Assembly: GCA_903918755.1 (NCBI GenBank)
Contig: CAIXFN010000053.1
Coordinates: 1 to 40,200, forward strand
Length of the DNA stretch: 40,200 bases
Direction: 5' to 3'
From: an uncultured Pedosphaera sp.
Lineage (GTDB): Bacteria > Verrucomicrobiota > Verrucomicrobiia > Limisphaerales > Pedosphaeraceae
Numbering within the stretch: the stretch's first letter is position 1; each line of letters opens with the position of its first letter. The notes under the pieces are model-generated. The model searched no databases. It was not told where the DNA came from and saw only the letters and a program-made list of their open reading frames with translations. Below are positions 15,950 through 23,910 of this stretch, piece by piece. The position numbers and the translations under genes are program-made.

Positions 15950-17527
15950 ATGCCCTCCAAAATTAAAAAAGCCCTCCTGCTTGGACTTTCCATCCTGCTC
16001 CTCGTCGTGGGTTCGCAGGCCGAGTGGATGCTCAATCACGAGCGGGAAGTTCTCGGGCTTTCCCGGTTTTCCGATTTGAAAGGGGCGCCCCCGGTGTTGG
16101 CCCTCACCACCATGGCCCTGGGCGGCTTTCGGGGTTTGATTTCCAACGCCCTGTGGATGCGGGCCACGGATTTGCAGGAAGAGGGCAAGTTCTTTGAAAT
16201 GGTGCAACTCGCGGATTGGATCACCAAACTTGAACCGCATTTCACCCACGTCTGGCTCGTACAGAGCTGGAACATGGCCTACAATATTTCCGTCAAGTTC
16301 AAGGACTACAAGGACCGCTGGCGCTGGGTCCAGCGCGGCATTGAGCTGCTGCGGGACGACGGTCTCCGTTACAACCCGCACGATGTGTTGATGCACCGCG
16401 AGCTGGCCTGGTTCTTCCAGCATAAGATGGGCGCGGACATGGACGACGCCCATATTTATTACAAGCTGCACTGGGCCATGAACATGAACGAGATTTTTGG
16501 CACCAACAACCTCACCGGCCCGCCGGGGTTGCCCAAGCCCGATTGGGAGCAATTGCTCCACCCTTCCAACACCAATTGGCAATTCCGGGTCAATCTCCTC
16601 ACCAACAAGTACAAGCTCAATCCGGTCAAGATGAAGGAAATCGATGACCGATATGGCCCTCTGGAGTGGCGCCTGCCCGAAGCCCACGCCATTTACTGGG
16701 CGGTGCTTGGGCTGGAGATGGCGGCGCTCAACGAGCGCAAAATCAATCCCGAGGATCTGATCACCCTCCGCCGCGTGGTTTACCAATCCATGCAGACCGC
16801 TTTTCAACGCGGCCGCTTGATTGCGGCCAACCCCGAGCGGAAAGCTTTCGAGTTCGGTCCCAATCTGGAAATTATTCCCAAGGTCAATTCCGCCTATGAT
16901 CAGGCCAAAGTGGATGACCCGAAGAATCGGGATCACATTGAAACGGCCCAGCGCAATTTCCTGCGGGACGTCGTCTTTTATCTCTACATGTACAACCAGA
17001 TCAACGATGCCGGACGCTGGTTCAAACATCTGGGTGAGGCTTATCCGGAAAAGCAATTGCTGGACGGCCGGCCAACGACGCTGCCGGGTCATCTCGAACT
17101 GTATGACTATGTGATCGGTCGTCTCGAAGAGGAAGTGGGCTCAACCGGCCGCAACACGGCCGAAATGATTCTCGAAGGACTGGAAGCCACGGCCATGCGC
17201 AGCCTGGCTGTCGGGGAAATGGACCGCTACCTCGGGTATGATGGCATGGCGGAACGCTTCTGGGAGCGCTACATGGCGAAAATTCCCGAGGGCGATGCCG
17301 CGGAGCGGATCCGCCTGGAATCCCTGCCTGAAATCCGCCGCATCGTGCTCAACCGCCTGGTCGCCTCCAAGACCCTGTCCGCCGAGGCCACTGGTCAGTT
17401 GCTCCAGGCCTTCCGCATCGCCCCCCCAAAAGCCGAGACTACCAACAGTCCCGCCGGCGACCTTAATCCCGCATTCAAGACCGGGACGGGAACGAATGCG
17501 CCAGCGGAATCGCCGCCGGCAAAATAA
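15950..17527 (+). CDS. Membrane-anchored protein of unknown function, last gene of SPFH operon
   Basis: 525 residues. One N-terminal hydrophobic anchor (KALLLGLSILLLVVGSQAEW) is followed by a helix-rich soluble part with many Trp/Tyr residues: ALGGFRGLISNALWMRATDL, VQLADWITKLEPHFTHVW, SWNMAYNISVKF, RWRWVQRGIELLRDDGLRYN and HRELAWFFQHKMG. The regular helix lengths suggest a TPR-like or similar alpha-solenoid scaffold; I do not recognise a named domain. I recall similar hypothetical proteins in related bacteria, but could not check. The C-terminal 40 residues are Ala/Pro/Thr-rich. A 3-bp gap to the permease points to function in the same membrane complex, probably on the periplasmic side. Confidence 0.7.
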   Translation: MPSKIKKALLLGLSILLLVVGSQAEWMLNHEREVLGLSRFSDLKGAPPVLALTTMALGGFRGLISNALWMRATDLQEEGKFFEMVQLADWITKLEPHFTHVWLVQSWNMAYNISVKFKDYKDRWRWVQRGIELLRDDGLRYNPHDVLMHRELAWFFQHKMGADMDDAHIYYKLHWAMNMNEIFGTNNLTGPPGLPKPDWEQLLHPSNTNWQFRVNLLTNKYKLNPVKMKEIDDRYGPLEWRLPEAHAIYWAVLGLEMAALNERKINPEDLITLRRVVYQSMQTAFQRGRLIAANPERKAFEFGPNLEIIPKVNSAYDQAKVDDPKNRDHIETAQRNFLRDVVFYLYMYNQINDAGRWFKHLGEAYPEKQLLDGRPTTLPGHLELYDYVIGRLEEEVGSTGRNTAEMILEGLEATAMRSLAVGEMDRYLGYDGMAERFWERYMAKIPEGDAAERIRLESLPEIRRIVLNRLVASKTLSAEATGQLLQAFRIAPPKAETTNSPAGDLNPAFKTGTGTNAPAESPPAK

Positions 17528-17574
17528 ACTCGGGTGGGGCTGAAGATTTTCCTCGGGTAAATCGTCTGGTGTTC

Positions 17575-17603
17575 TTGACGCGCGCCCCGCCGCGGCGTAA
17601 AAC
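17575..17603 (+). promoter_or_regulatory. Promoter of the oxidoreductase/isomerase pair
   Basis: TTGACG (17575-17580), an exact 17-bp spacer, then TAAAAC (17598-17603). This is the best -35/-10 pair seen in the window. It lies 30 bp upstream of the ATG at 17633 and shows that the Gfo/Idh gene has its own transcription start, separate from the SPFH operon. Confidence 0.55.
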
Positions 17604-17620
17604 TGGCAGCACTTGCCAGT
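17602..17620 (+). promoter_or_regulatory. Operator-like or terminator-like dyad ACTGGCA-N5-TGCCAGT
   Basis: Perfect 7-bp arms (17602-17608 and 17614-17620) around GCACT begin at the end of the -10 box, the classic position for a repressor operator. A T-run (ATTTTTT) follows, so the same sequence could also end the upstream operon as an intrinsic terminator or act as an attenuator. The two readings cannot be separated from the sequence alone. Confidence 0.5.
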
Positions 17621-17632
17621 GGTAGATTTTTT

Positions 17633-18946
17633 ATGAATACGAACACTGAATCCAAATTCCCTTCCCGCCGCGATTTCCTTAAAACCTCCGCCGTCATCGG
17701 TGGCGCTTTGGCAGCTCCGGCCATCCTGCCCGGGGGCCTGTTCGGCGCCCAAAACAGCGACACTTTAAAAATCGGCTTGATTGGTTGCGGCGGCCGCGGC
17801 TCCGGTGCCGCCGGTCAGGCGCTGACGGCCGATAAGAACACCGTCTTGACCGCCGTGGGTGACGTGTTTCGGCCCCAGTTGGACGGCTGCTTGGCCGCTC
17901 TCCGCCGCGATGCCGATTATGGCAGCCGGGTCAAAGTGGATCCCGATCATTGTTTCGTCGGCTTGGATGCCTTCCAGAAGGTCATCGACAGCGGCGTGGA
18001 TGTCGTCATTCTCGCGACCCCTCCCGGTTTCCGCCCGCAGCATCTCCGCGCCGCCGTGAGCGCTGGTAAACACGTTTTCTGCGAAAAGCCCGTCGCCACC
18101 GACGCCCCCGGCATCCGCTCCGTCCTCGAATCCGTCGAACTCGCCAAACAGAAGAAACTGGCCCTCGTCGCCGGCTTTTGCTGGCGCTACAACCTGGCCG
18201 AACGCGCCCTCTTCCAGCGCGTGCTGGATGGTGACATCGGCGACGTGCGCGTGGTTTACGGCAGTTACTACACCTCCCCGGTCAAACCCATGCCCCCGGC
18301 CAGCGACCGCAAGGAAGGCATGACCGACGTGGAATGGCAGTTGCGCAATTGGTATAATTTTGTCTGGCTCTGCGGCGATAGTCTCGTGGAACAGGCTATT
18401 CACGCCGTGGATTGGATGTGCTGGGCGAACAAAGATGTCCCCCCCACCAAGGCGGTCGCGGTCGGCGGACGCCAGATCCCTGCGTTGGGTGGCCACATCT
18501 ACGATCATTTTGAGGTGAATTACGAATATGCCAATGGCTCCCGCGGCTTCCTCGGATGCCGCCAGCAGCCCAATTGCTATTCGGACAACACCGCCACCAT
18601 CTTCGGCACCAAGGGCGAAGCGCACGAACTGGGCTTCAAAGGCATGCCCTTCATCAAGGGTGAAAAGAGCTGGCGCTATTCCGGTGAACGTCCGGACATG
18701 TACCAGGTTGAGCACGACGAAATGTTTGCCTCCATCCGCAAGGGCGAACCCATCAACAACGGCATCCGGCTCGCCCACAGCACCCTCACCGGCATCATGG
18801 GCCGTATGGCGGCTTACACCGGTCAGGAAATCACCTGGGAACAGGCGCTGAATTCCAAGGAATCTCTCGTCCCGGCCGACCTCACCTGGCAGACCCCGCT
18901 GCCGTTCCCCTCGCTCGCCATTCCCGGCAAGACCCGGTTCATCTAA
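17633..18946 (+). CDS. Tat-exported Gfo/Idh/MocA family oxidoreductase
   Basis: 437 residues. The N-terminal Tat-type signal is SRRDFLKTSAVIGGALAAPA. A Rossmann NAD(P)-binding motif IGLIGCGGRGSG lies near residues 45-56, and the family hallmark EKP (HVFCEKPVATD) near 145 supplies the catalytic Lys. The C-terminal alpha/beta substrate domain includes AGFCWRYN and WYNFVWLCGDSLVEQAIHAVDW. Exported members of this family are abundant in planctomycetes and verrucomicrobia and oxidise or epimerise sugars, probably with a tightly bound cofactor loaded in the cytoplasm. It is followed after 53 bp by a Tat-type sugar isomerase, so both may act on the same sugar. The exact substrate is unknown. Confidence 0.9.
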   Translation: MNTNTESKFPSRRDFLKTSAVIGGALAAPAILPGGLFGAQNSDTLKIGLIGCGGRGSGAAGQALTADKNTVLTAVGDVFRPQLDGCLAALRRDADYGSRVKVDPDHCFVGLDAFQKVIDSGVDVVILATPPGFRPQHLRAAVSAGKHVFCEKPVATDAPGIRSVLESVELAKQKKLALVAGFCWRYNLAERALFQRVLDGDIGDVRVVYGSYYTSPVKPMPPASDRKEGMTDVEWQLRNWYNFVWLCGDSLVEQAIHAVDWMCWANKDVPPTKAVAVGGRQIPALGGHIYDHFEVNYEYANGSRGFLGCRQQPNCYSDNTATIFGTKGEAHELGFKGMPFIKGEKSWRYSGERPDMYQVEHDEMFASIRKGEPINNGIRLAHSTLTGIMGRMAAYTGQEITWEQALNSKESLVPADLTWQTPLPFPSLAIPGKTRFI

Positions 18947-18999
18947 GCGGTCACTAGGTACCCTTAACGTTTAACTCCGCGCGGGAAAAGATCATCGGC

Positions 19000-19923
19000 A
19001 TGAATACGAACCACAATCGACGGGACTTTCTGAAATGGGGCGGTGGAGCGATGGCGGCGGCGGCGCTGATGCCCGGGAGCTTGTTGGCGCAGGATGCGCC
19101 GGCGGCCGCCCCGGTGCGCCGCAAGAAGGCCATCATGTTCGGCACCGTCGGAGGCTCCGGTTCCCTCGTCGAAAAATTCAAGATGATCAAGGCCGCCGGC
19201 TTTCAGGGCGTGGAAGCCAACAGCGCCATGGACCGGGATGAAGTGCTCAAGGCCCGGGATGCCTCCGGTCTCGAGATTCCCAGTGTCTGTGATTCGGTCC
19301 ATTGGGCCAAAACCCTCACCGATCCGAATCCCGCCACCCGCGAAATCGGCTTGGAAGGTCTGAAGACCGCGCTGGAGGATTGCCATGCTTATGGCGGTTC
19401 CTCCGTCCTCCTCGTGCCAGGGACCGTCAATGGGCAGGTCTCTTATGCCGACGCCTACACCCGTTCACAGGCGGAAATTCGCAAGGCCATCCCCCTCGCG
19501 GAAAAGCTCGGCGTGAAGATCGCCATCGAAAACGTCTGGAACCAATTCCTGCTCAGCCCCTTGGAAGCCGCGCGTTATGTGGATGACTTCCAGAGCCCGG
19601 CGGTGGGCTGGCACTTTGACATCGGCAATGTGATCAACTACGGCTGGCCGGAACAGTGGATCCGCATCCTCGGTCCCCGCATCCAGAAACTGCACGTCAA
19701 GGAATTCAGCCGTAAACGCCGCGACAACGAAGGCCTTTGGAAGGGTTTTGCCGTGGAATACGGCGAGGGCGACAACAATTGGCCCGCCATCGTGAAGGCA
19801 TTGAAGGACATCAATTACACCGGTTGGGAAATCGCCGAGCCCGCCTGGTGGCCCGAAGGGGTGGATTTGCCCACCCGCCTGCATCAGGTCGTCCAGAAGA
19901 TGGACCAGTTGCTCGGGAGCTGA
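19000..19923 (+). CDS. Tat-exported sugar phosphate isomerase/epimerase-like protein
   Basis: 307 residues. The Tat-type signal NRRDFLKWGGGAMAAAALMP is followed by a xylose-isomerase-like TIM barrel: GFQGVEANSAMDRDEVLKAR, SVLLVPGT, KIAIENVWNQFLL (metal-ligand Glu), GWHFDIGNVINYG (Asp/His), KLHVKEFSR and GWEIAEPAWW (late Glu). The metal-binding set Glu-Asp-His-Glu seems complete, so it should be active as an isomerase or epimerase. It sits 53 bp after the oxidoreductase gene with no terminator between, and both probably share the promoter at 17575. The sugar is not identifiable. Confidence 0.87.
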   Translation: MNTNHNRRDFLKWGGGAMAAAALMPGSLLAQDAPAAAPVRRKKAIMFGTVGGSGSLVEKFKMIKAAGFQGVEANSAMDRDEVLKARDASGLEIPSVCDSVHWAKTLTDPNPATREIGLEGLKTALEDCHAYGGSSVLLVPGTVNGQVSYADAYTRSQAEIRKAIPLAEKLGVKIAIENVWNQFLLSPLEAARYVDDFQSPAVGWHFDIGNVINYGWPEQWIRILGPRIQKLHVKEFSRKRRDNEGLWKGFAVEYGEGDNNWPAIVKALKDINYTGWEIAEPAWWPEGVDLPTRLHQVVQKMDQLLGS

Positions 19924-20091
19924 TTCCGCTCGTTTGCGCTCTGGGGCGAGATGGGTTACCGTGGCGGGTAAGCCATGACCGCCCCCGCCTTTATTGCCCA
20001 TGGGTAAGGGGCCCGGATCTGAAGGATCGTGCGGCATTCGCCTCCAGGCAAATGCCGGGTTTGGCCAGTAACTCAAATTATTGCCCATCCT

Positions 20092-21684
20092 ATGCCTGCG
20101 AGTCCTACCCCCTCCCGCAGTCGGTCGCTTATTCCCTCCCCTGCAAAAATCCTCGCCTGCGTGGCCGCCACCGCATGCCTGGGATTTGCTGTACCCGCAC
20201 CGGCGGCAAATCTGGACGCCATTGGCGTCACCCTGCTGCGCGCCACCACCACTAATTTGAACGGTGCGGGCATCCGCGTGGCCCAGGCCGAAGCGGGTAG
20301 TCCCGCCTGGGAGGTGAATCCCACCGCCGCCGCCCTGACCGCCGGCGCCTTTACCTACTATTCATCCAGCGGTAGCGCCGCGACCTACCCGAACGCCCTG
20401 GGCTCCGAGTCCCCGCACGCGGATGGCGTGGGCGCCCGATTGTACGGTCCGGGAACGGGTGTGGCCACGAATGTCCTGCACGTGGACAACTACGAAGCGT
20501 CCTACTTTGTCAGCACCGTCGTCTTCGGGCAGCAGGCCATCAGCGCTCCGCTTGTTAATCAAAGCTTTGCGGGCTCCACCAGCCAGCAATCCTCCTTCGA
20601 TTCGCCTTACGACAACTACGCCGCCACGCACGGCACCCTGTTTGTCTCAGCGGCCGGCGATTCCGGTCCCGTCGTCCCGCCCTCGACCTGCTACAACGGC
20701 ATCAGCGTGGGCGCCTACCAGGGCGCCTCCAGCACCGGGCCCACTCCCGACAATGGCCGTGCCAAGCCCGATCTCACCGCGCCCGAGGATGCCACCAGCG
20801 ATTCCTGCCCGCTGGTCACGGGCGCCGCCGCGCTGTTGCTCCAGGCCGCGGCGCGCGGGGACGCCGGTCCCTCCACCGCGACCGCGGCCGCCGACTCGCG
20901 CACCATCAAGGCCCTCCTGCTTAACGGGGCCATCAAGCCGGCCGATTGGACGCACCCCGGCGCGTCCCCTCTGGATGTGCGTTATGGAGCGGGAATTCTC
21001 AATGTCTTCAACTCCTACCAGCAGCTCGCTGGCGGCCTGCATTCCTTTACCACGACCACCTCGGTCAGCTCTGGCGCCGCCCATCCTCCGCCTTCGGTCT
21101 CCGGAAATGTGAACACGAACAGTGGGTGGGATTTTAACACCATCTCCAGTTCCATCCTGAACGACGGCGTGAACCACTATTTTTTCAACCTGACCAATGC
21201 CCCCGCCAATGGCGGGTTTACCGGCACCATCACGCTGGTGTGGCAACGTCAGTCCGGCCAGAGCGGCATCAATGACTTGAACCTGTATCTCTATACTGCC
21301 GCCGGAACCCTGGTGCAGGCCAGCGTCAGTGCCGTGGACAACGTGGAGCACATTTTCGTGACTAAACTGCCGCCCGGAAGATACGATTTGCAGGTGCTGA
21401 AAAGCGGCGGTTTGGGCGGCAAGTCAGTCAGCACCAGCGAGACCTACGGGCTGGCTTTTGAGTTTTTCACGGAAACGCTGGGCTGTGCCCGCTCCGGCAA
21501 TGGCAACATAATCCTCACTTGGCCGGTCTATCCCGCCGGATTTGTGGTCCAAACCACTGCCAGTCTGAAAGCCCCGGCCAGTTGGAGCACCTTAAATGTC
21601 ACCCCGGTCATCAGCAACCGGCAAAACGTCCTCACCCTCAACGCCACCACCGGCAATCAGTTTTTCCGGCTGGCACGGCCTTGA
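20092..21684 (+). CDS. Secreted subtilase-like (S8) protein with altered catalytic residues
   Basis: 530 residues from ATG 20092, which precedes a signal peptide (AKILACVAATACLGFAVPAPA). The core follows the subtilisin order. GAGIRVAQAEAG has Glu67 where active enzymes have Asp (V.DTG). SPHADGVGARLYG has H109. SAAGDSG has Asp190 for the oxyanion Asn. ATSDSCPLVTGAAALL has Ser236 in the GTS.A.P position. Two key positions are therefore changed, and activity is uncertain. A beta-sandwich follows (about 330-430, NDLNLYLYTAAG, PPGRYDLQVLKSG, like bacterial pre-peptidase C-terminal domains). The end (NIILTWPVYPAGFVVQTTAS ... QFFRLARP) matches a C-terminal module I associate with many verrucomicrobial exported proteins, possibly a sorting or anchoring domain. 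Confidence 0.75.
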   Translation: MPASPTPSRSRSLIPSPAKILACVAATACLGFAVPAPAANLDAIGVTLLRATTTNLNGAGIRVAQAEAGSPAWEVNPTAAALTAGAFTYYSSSGSAATYPNALGSESPHADGVGARLYGPGTGVATNVLHVDNYEASYFVSTVVFGQQAISAPLVNQSFAGSTSQQSSFDSPYDNYAATHGTLFVSAAGDSGPVVPPSTCYNGISVGAYQGASSTGPTPDNGRAKPDLTAPEDATSDSCPLVTGAAALLLQAAARGDAGPSTATAAADSRTIKALLLNGAIKPADWTHPGASPLDVRYGAGILNVFNSYQQLAGGLHSFTTTTSVSSGAAHPPPSVSGNVNTNSGWDFNTISSSILNDGVNHYFFNLTNAPANGGFTGTITLVWQRQSGQSGINDLNLYLYTAAGTLVQASVSAVDNVEHIFVTKLPPGRYDLQVLKSGGLGGKSVSTSETYGLAFEFFTETLGCARSGNGNIILTWPVYPAGFVVQTTASLKAPASWSTLNVTPVISNRQNVLTLNATTGNQFFRLARP

Positions 21685-21863
21685 ATCAACGCCAAATCCC
21701 GGACCTCTTCCCGGACCAAGGCACACAGTTGGTGATAGGTTTCTTCCTTTTCGCCGCGGTGACAGACACCGCCCCAAGGGAACAGATCTGGGCAAAAGCC
21801 CACGTAAACGCCATCGTCCTTGTCCCATTGAACGAATTCCAAAAACTGGTCTTCGGCCTTCAT
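21657..21863 (-). CDS. hicB: HicB-like antitoxin
   Basis: A 68-residue single-domain protein: LEFVQWDKDDGVYVGFCPDLFPWGGVCHRG then EETYHQLCALVREEVRDL. The pattern of a strand, a VGFCPDL-type turn and a following helix is that of HicB antitoxins (partial RNase H fold), here without a separate DNA-binding domain. Its ATG overlaps the stop of the upstream hicA-like gene in ATGA, the usual toxin-antitoxin order and coupling. Its 3' end overlaps the end of the convergent S8 gene by about 28 bp. Confidence 0.7.
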   Translation of the reverse strand: MKAEDQFLEFVQWDKDDGVYVGFCPDLFPWGGVCHRGEKEETYHQLCALVREEVRDLALIQGRASRKN

Positions 21864-22084
21864 TTGTTTGCCTCTAGCATCGCATTTCGCACCTGCTTCT
21901 CCTGGTAGTGCTTGGCGTCGTCGCCGTCAGCGCCATTCAGCATCACGGAGCCCGCAAATTTTGGATGTCGAAACTTCCGATGTAAACCGATGCCGCCGGG
22001 AACATGTTGGAAGACGGATTCCGCCAAATCTGATACCCATTGACGTATTTTTCTCCGCGTCGAGTTCCAAATGAATACCACCAA
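21860..22084 (-). CDS. hicA: HicA-like toxin (mRNA interferase), divergent N-terminus
   Basis: About 74 residues from a TTG start. The second half, GLHRKFRHPKFAGSVMLNG then DDAKHYQEKQVRNAM, fits HicA, including the catalytic His in the G(S)H position before the FRHP strand. HicA is a double-stranded-RNA-binding-fold ribonuclease that cleaves mRNA. The N-terminal 15 residues are unusual and no ATG is available in frame, so the true start is uncertain or the gene may be slightly damaged. It is coupled to hicB by a 4-bp overlap. Confidence 0.55.
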   Translation of the reverse strand: MVVFIWNSTRRKIRQWVSDLAESVFQHVPGGIGLHRKFRHPKFAGSVMLNGADGDDAKHYQEKQVRNAMLEANK

Positions 22085-22123
22085 CTCACGATGCGGTCAA
22101 ACGAAGCTGCTTTGCAATTAGCC

Positions 22124-22275
22124 TGAAATCACCGCCAATGCCCGCCACGGAAAACGACACCTCCAACAGGAAGCAGCCGGCTCGCCACGGGCCAACCAGC
22201 GTACCGAGCGCAGGAAGAGCAGGCTGACCTGCAAACTACTGGCCACGGCCAACCACGACAGAAAAAGCGACCGGC
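22124..22275 (-). pseudogene. Remnant of a small membrane-protein gene (copy at 23911)
   Basis: The segment starting CTGAAATCACCGCCAATG (22123-22140) repeats 23905-23922, and further matches continue (for example CCAACCAGCGTACCGAGCGC against CCACCCAGCGGAGCGAACGC, then GGCTGAC). Read on the minus strand it gives SWLAVASSLQVSLLFLRSVRW, like the C-terminal half of the intact protein (SWLFLLIVSPFFLRSLRW). The N-terminal half is missing, so it is a truncated, diverged paralogue. Confidence 0.65.
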
Positions 22276-22408
22276 TGCGTGGACGGAATGCTGAAACGTT
22301 AATTTGACCTGAATTGGATGAGGGAAAAGGGGCCAGCCGCATTGGCGGGCAACCTAATCTTGGGATCGCCGGCGATGAACCGCGCGGCGACTTGGTGCGG
22401 TGGTGTTT

Positions 22409-22438
22409 TTGTGGCTGGCGAAAGGTCTGAACTATAAT
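22409..22438 (+). promoter_or_regulatory. Promoter of the GH30-like gene
   Basis: TTGTGG (22409-22414), 18 bp, then a perfect TATAAT (22433-22438). A start site near 22445 leaves too little room for a TTG start at 22450 and supports a start codon further downstream. Confidence 0.55.
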
Positions 22439-22491
22439 ATGCTCAAACCTTGAGCCGCTGCGCGAATGATCTGGGCCGAAAACTATTCGTT

Positions 22492-23856
22492 GTGCTGAAC
22501 TCGCTGGTTTCGAAAGGAATGTTCTGGCTGACGCTTTTTTCCGCTGCCATGGCGCGCGGACAGCCCGCGAGTCCACCTGTGACCTTGACTGTTGACCGCA
22601 ATCCGGCCCAAACGTTGGCGGGATTTGGCTGCAGTCTGGTGGATCTGAACGACACCCAGATCCCGCTTCCCCTCCAGGCGGAACTGTTCACCCGGGTATT
22701 TGGTGACCTGCGGATGAACGTGCTACGGCTTTGGGTGCAATCCGGCCCCACTCGAACTCTGGCGCAAATGAAATCTGAGTTTTACCGGGCCTATGTGGAC
22801 AGCGGAATAATTGCCGCCGCCAAAAAGCAGGGTGTGAATAACTTGTTGCTGGCCCCGGCGCGTGGTGAGGGTTCTCCCCCTGAACCCATGTCGGAATATG
22901 CCGGCAAGCTAGCGGAGTTCATTCACGACGTGGAAGCCGAACGTGGGATCAAGATTGACGTCACGGGAATCGCCAATGAACCTGCTGGGTTCCAGCCAGC
23001 ACAACTGACGGAAGCGGTGCGCCAACTGCGTCGGCAACTGGACGCGCGCGAGCTTCCGGATGTGGGGATTATAGCCCCTGAGGCAGCCAGCGCCGATGAC
23101 TGGGCCTTGCGGTGCATCGCCAGCCTCCAGGCTGACCCTGCGGCGTGGGCGGCCCTCCGGGGCATTGCCACCCATAGTTACAACATGGCCGCGACTTCCG
23201 CCTTTGCCAAAATCATCGCCGGCACTGGCAGGCAGTATTGGATGACCGAAGCCGCGGATAACGGCAATGAGTGCGCCGCTGACGCCAGCCTCGCCGCCTC
23301 CACGGCCGCCCGCTTCCTCAATGACCTAAACTGCGGGGTGACGCACTGGCTTTACTTCATCGGCTTTCATGATAGTCCCGACGTGACCAACGACGCGGAC
23401 AACGCTACCAAACTCATGGTTTATGACCGCAAAGGACAACGCATTTTCCGTCCCTTGAAATACGATTATTTTTGCCAATTGCGTTCGGCACTTCCGAATG
23501 GCTCCCGCATCTTTCCGCTCAAAGCCCAACCCGGAGGCGACTTGGTGTTCACCTATGGTCAAAAGCCATTTTTGAATGCTGTTGCGGCGCAGCGTCCGGA
23601 TGGCCGTTGGTCCTTGGCCATGGTCAATCTCACCGGTGTCAGACCAGACACCGCGATTAGCAAGTGGCATCCGGCAACTTCCTTGCAAGTCAAATGGGAC
23701 GTGGCGGGTTTGGCGGGTGAGCCAACCGTGTCGCTGAGCATCTACCGCTCGGATGCCGAACGACGCTTTGCTTCCGATGGCAACGCCATTATGCATGGTG
23801 GCACGTTGACTCTGGATTTACGGCCCGGAGAACTGATTACACTAATCCAGGAATAA
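22492..23856 (+). CDS. Secreted GH30-like glycoside hydrolase
   Basis: About 454 residues with a (beta/alpha)8 catalytic domain and a C-terminal beta-domain, the GH30 plan in clan GH-A. QTLAGFGCSLVDLND is the usual N-terminal strand, GIANEPAGFQP holds the acid/base Glu (NEP motif), and QYWMTEAADNGNE holds the nucleophile Glu (TE motif). The domain after about 320 (GDLVFTYGQKPF, LTLDLRPGELITLIQ) is the side beta-sandwich. The start is uncertain: GTG 22492 gives a proper signal peptide with a Lys before the hydrophobic LFSAAMA run; ATG 22519 would lack the positive charge. Likely substrates are beta-linked glucans, xylans or glucosides, not decidable here. It has its own promoter. Confidence 0.78.
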   Translation: MLNSLVSKGMFWLTLFSAAMARGQPASPPVTLTVDRNPAQTLAGFGCSLVDLNDTQIPLPLQAELFTRVFGDLRMNVLRLWVQSGPTRTLAQMKSEFYRAYVDSGIIAAAKKQGVNNLLLAPARGEGSPPEPMSEYAGKLAEFIHDVEAERGIKIDVTGIANEPAGFQPAQLTEAVRQLRRQLDARELPDVGIIAPEAASADDWALRCIASLQADPAAWAALRGIATHSYNMAATSAFAKIIAGTGRQYWMTEAADNGNECAADASLAASTAARFLNDLNCGVTHWLYFIGFHDSPDVTNDADNATKLMVYDRKGQRIFRPLKYDYFCQLRSALPNGSRIFPLKAQPGGDLVFTYGQKPFLNAVAAQRPDGRWSLAMVNLTGVRPDTAISKWHPATSLQVKWDVAGLAGEPTVSLSIYRSDAERRFASDGNAIMHGGTLTLDLRPGELITLIQE

Positions 23857-23888
23857 TCCGCCAAAATCCCGGCGTATGTCTTGCCAGC

Positions 23889-23903
23889 CTCAGGAGTCCT
23901 GAG
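23889..23903. terminator. Palindrome CTCAGGA-G-TCCTGAG between convergent genes
   Basis: Perfect 7-bp arms with a single central base lie 33 bp after the GH30-like stop and just before the end of the opposite gene. No T-run follows. The core CCTCAGGA...TCCTGAG recurs in the dispersed repeats at 24905, 25054 and 30032, so it may be part of that family as well as a terminator. Confidence 0.4.
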
Positions 23904-23910
23904 ACTGAAA

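Larger units (their letters stand above)
22085..22491. other. Gap with gene remnant and GH30 promoter
   Basis: 407 bp. The left part (22124-about 22275) is a decayed duplicate of the small membrane-protein gene found intact at 23911-24228. The right part holds the promoter at 22409-22438. The middle shows nothing recognisable. Confidence 0.55.

Noticed and set aside
14618-17092. An 824-codon frame on the minus strand
   Set aside because: It is antisense to a well-supported permease and the following gene, and its composition is that of a GC-rich shadow frame.
22450-22491. TTG start for the GH30-like gene
   Set aside because: It would lie only about 5 bp from the expected transcription start of the TATAAT promoter.
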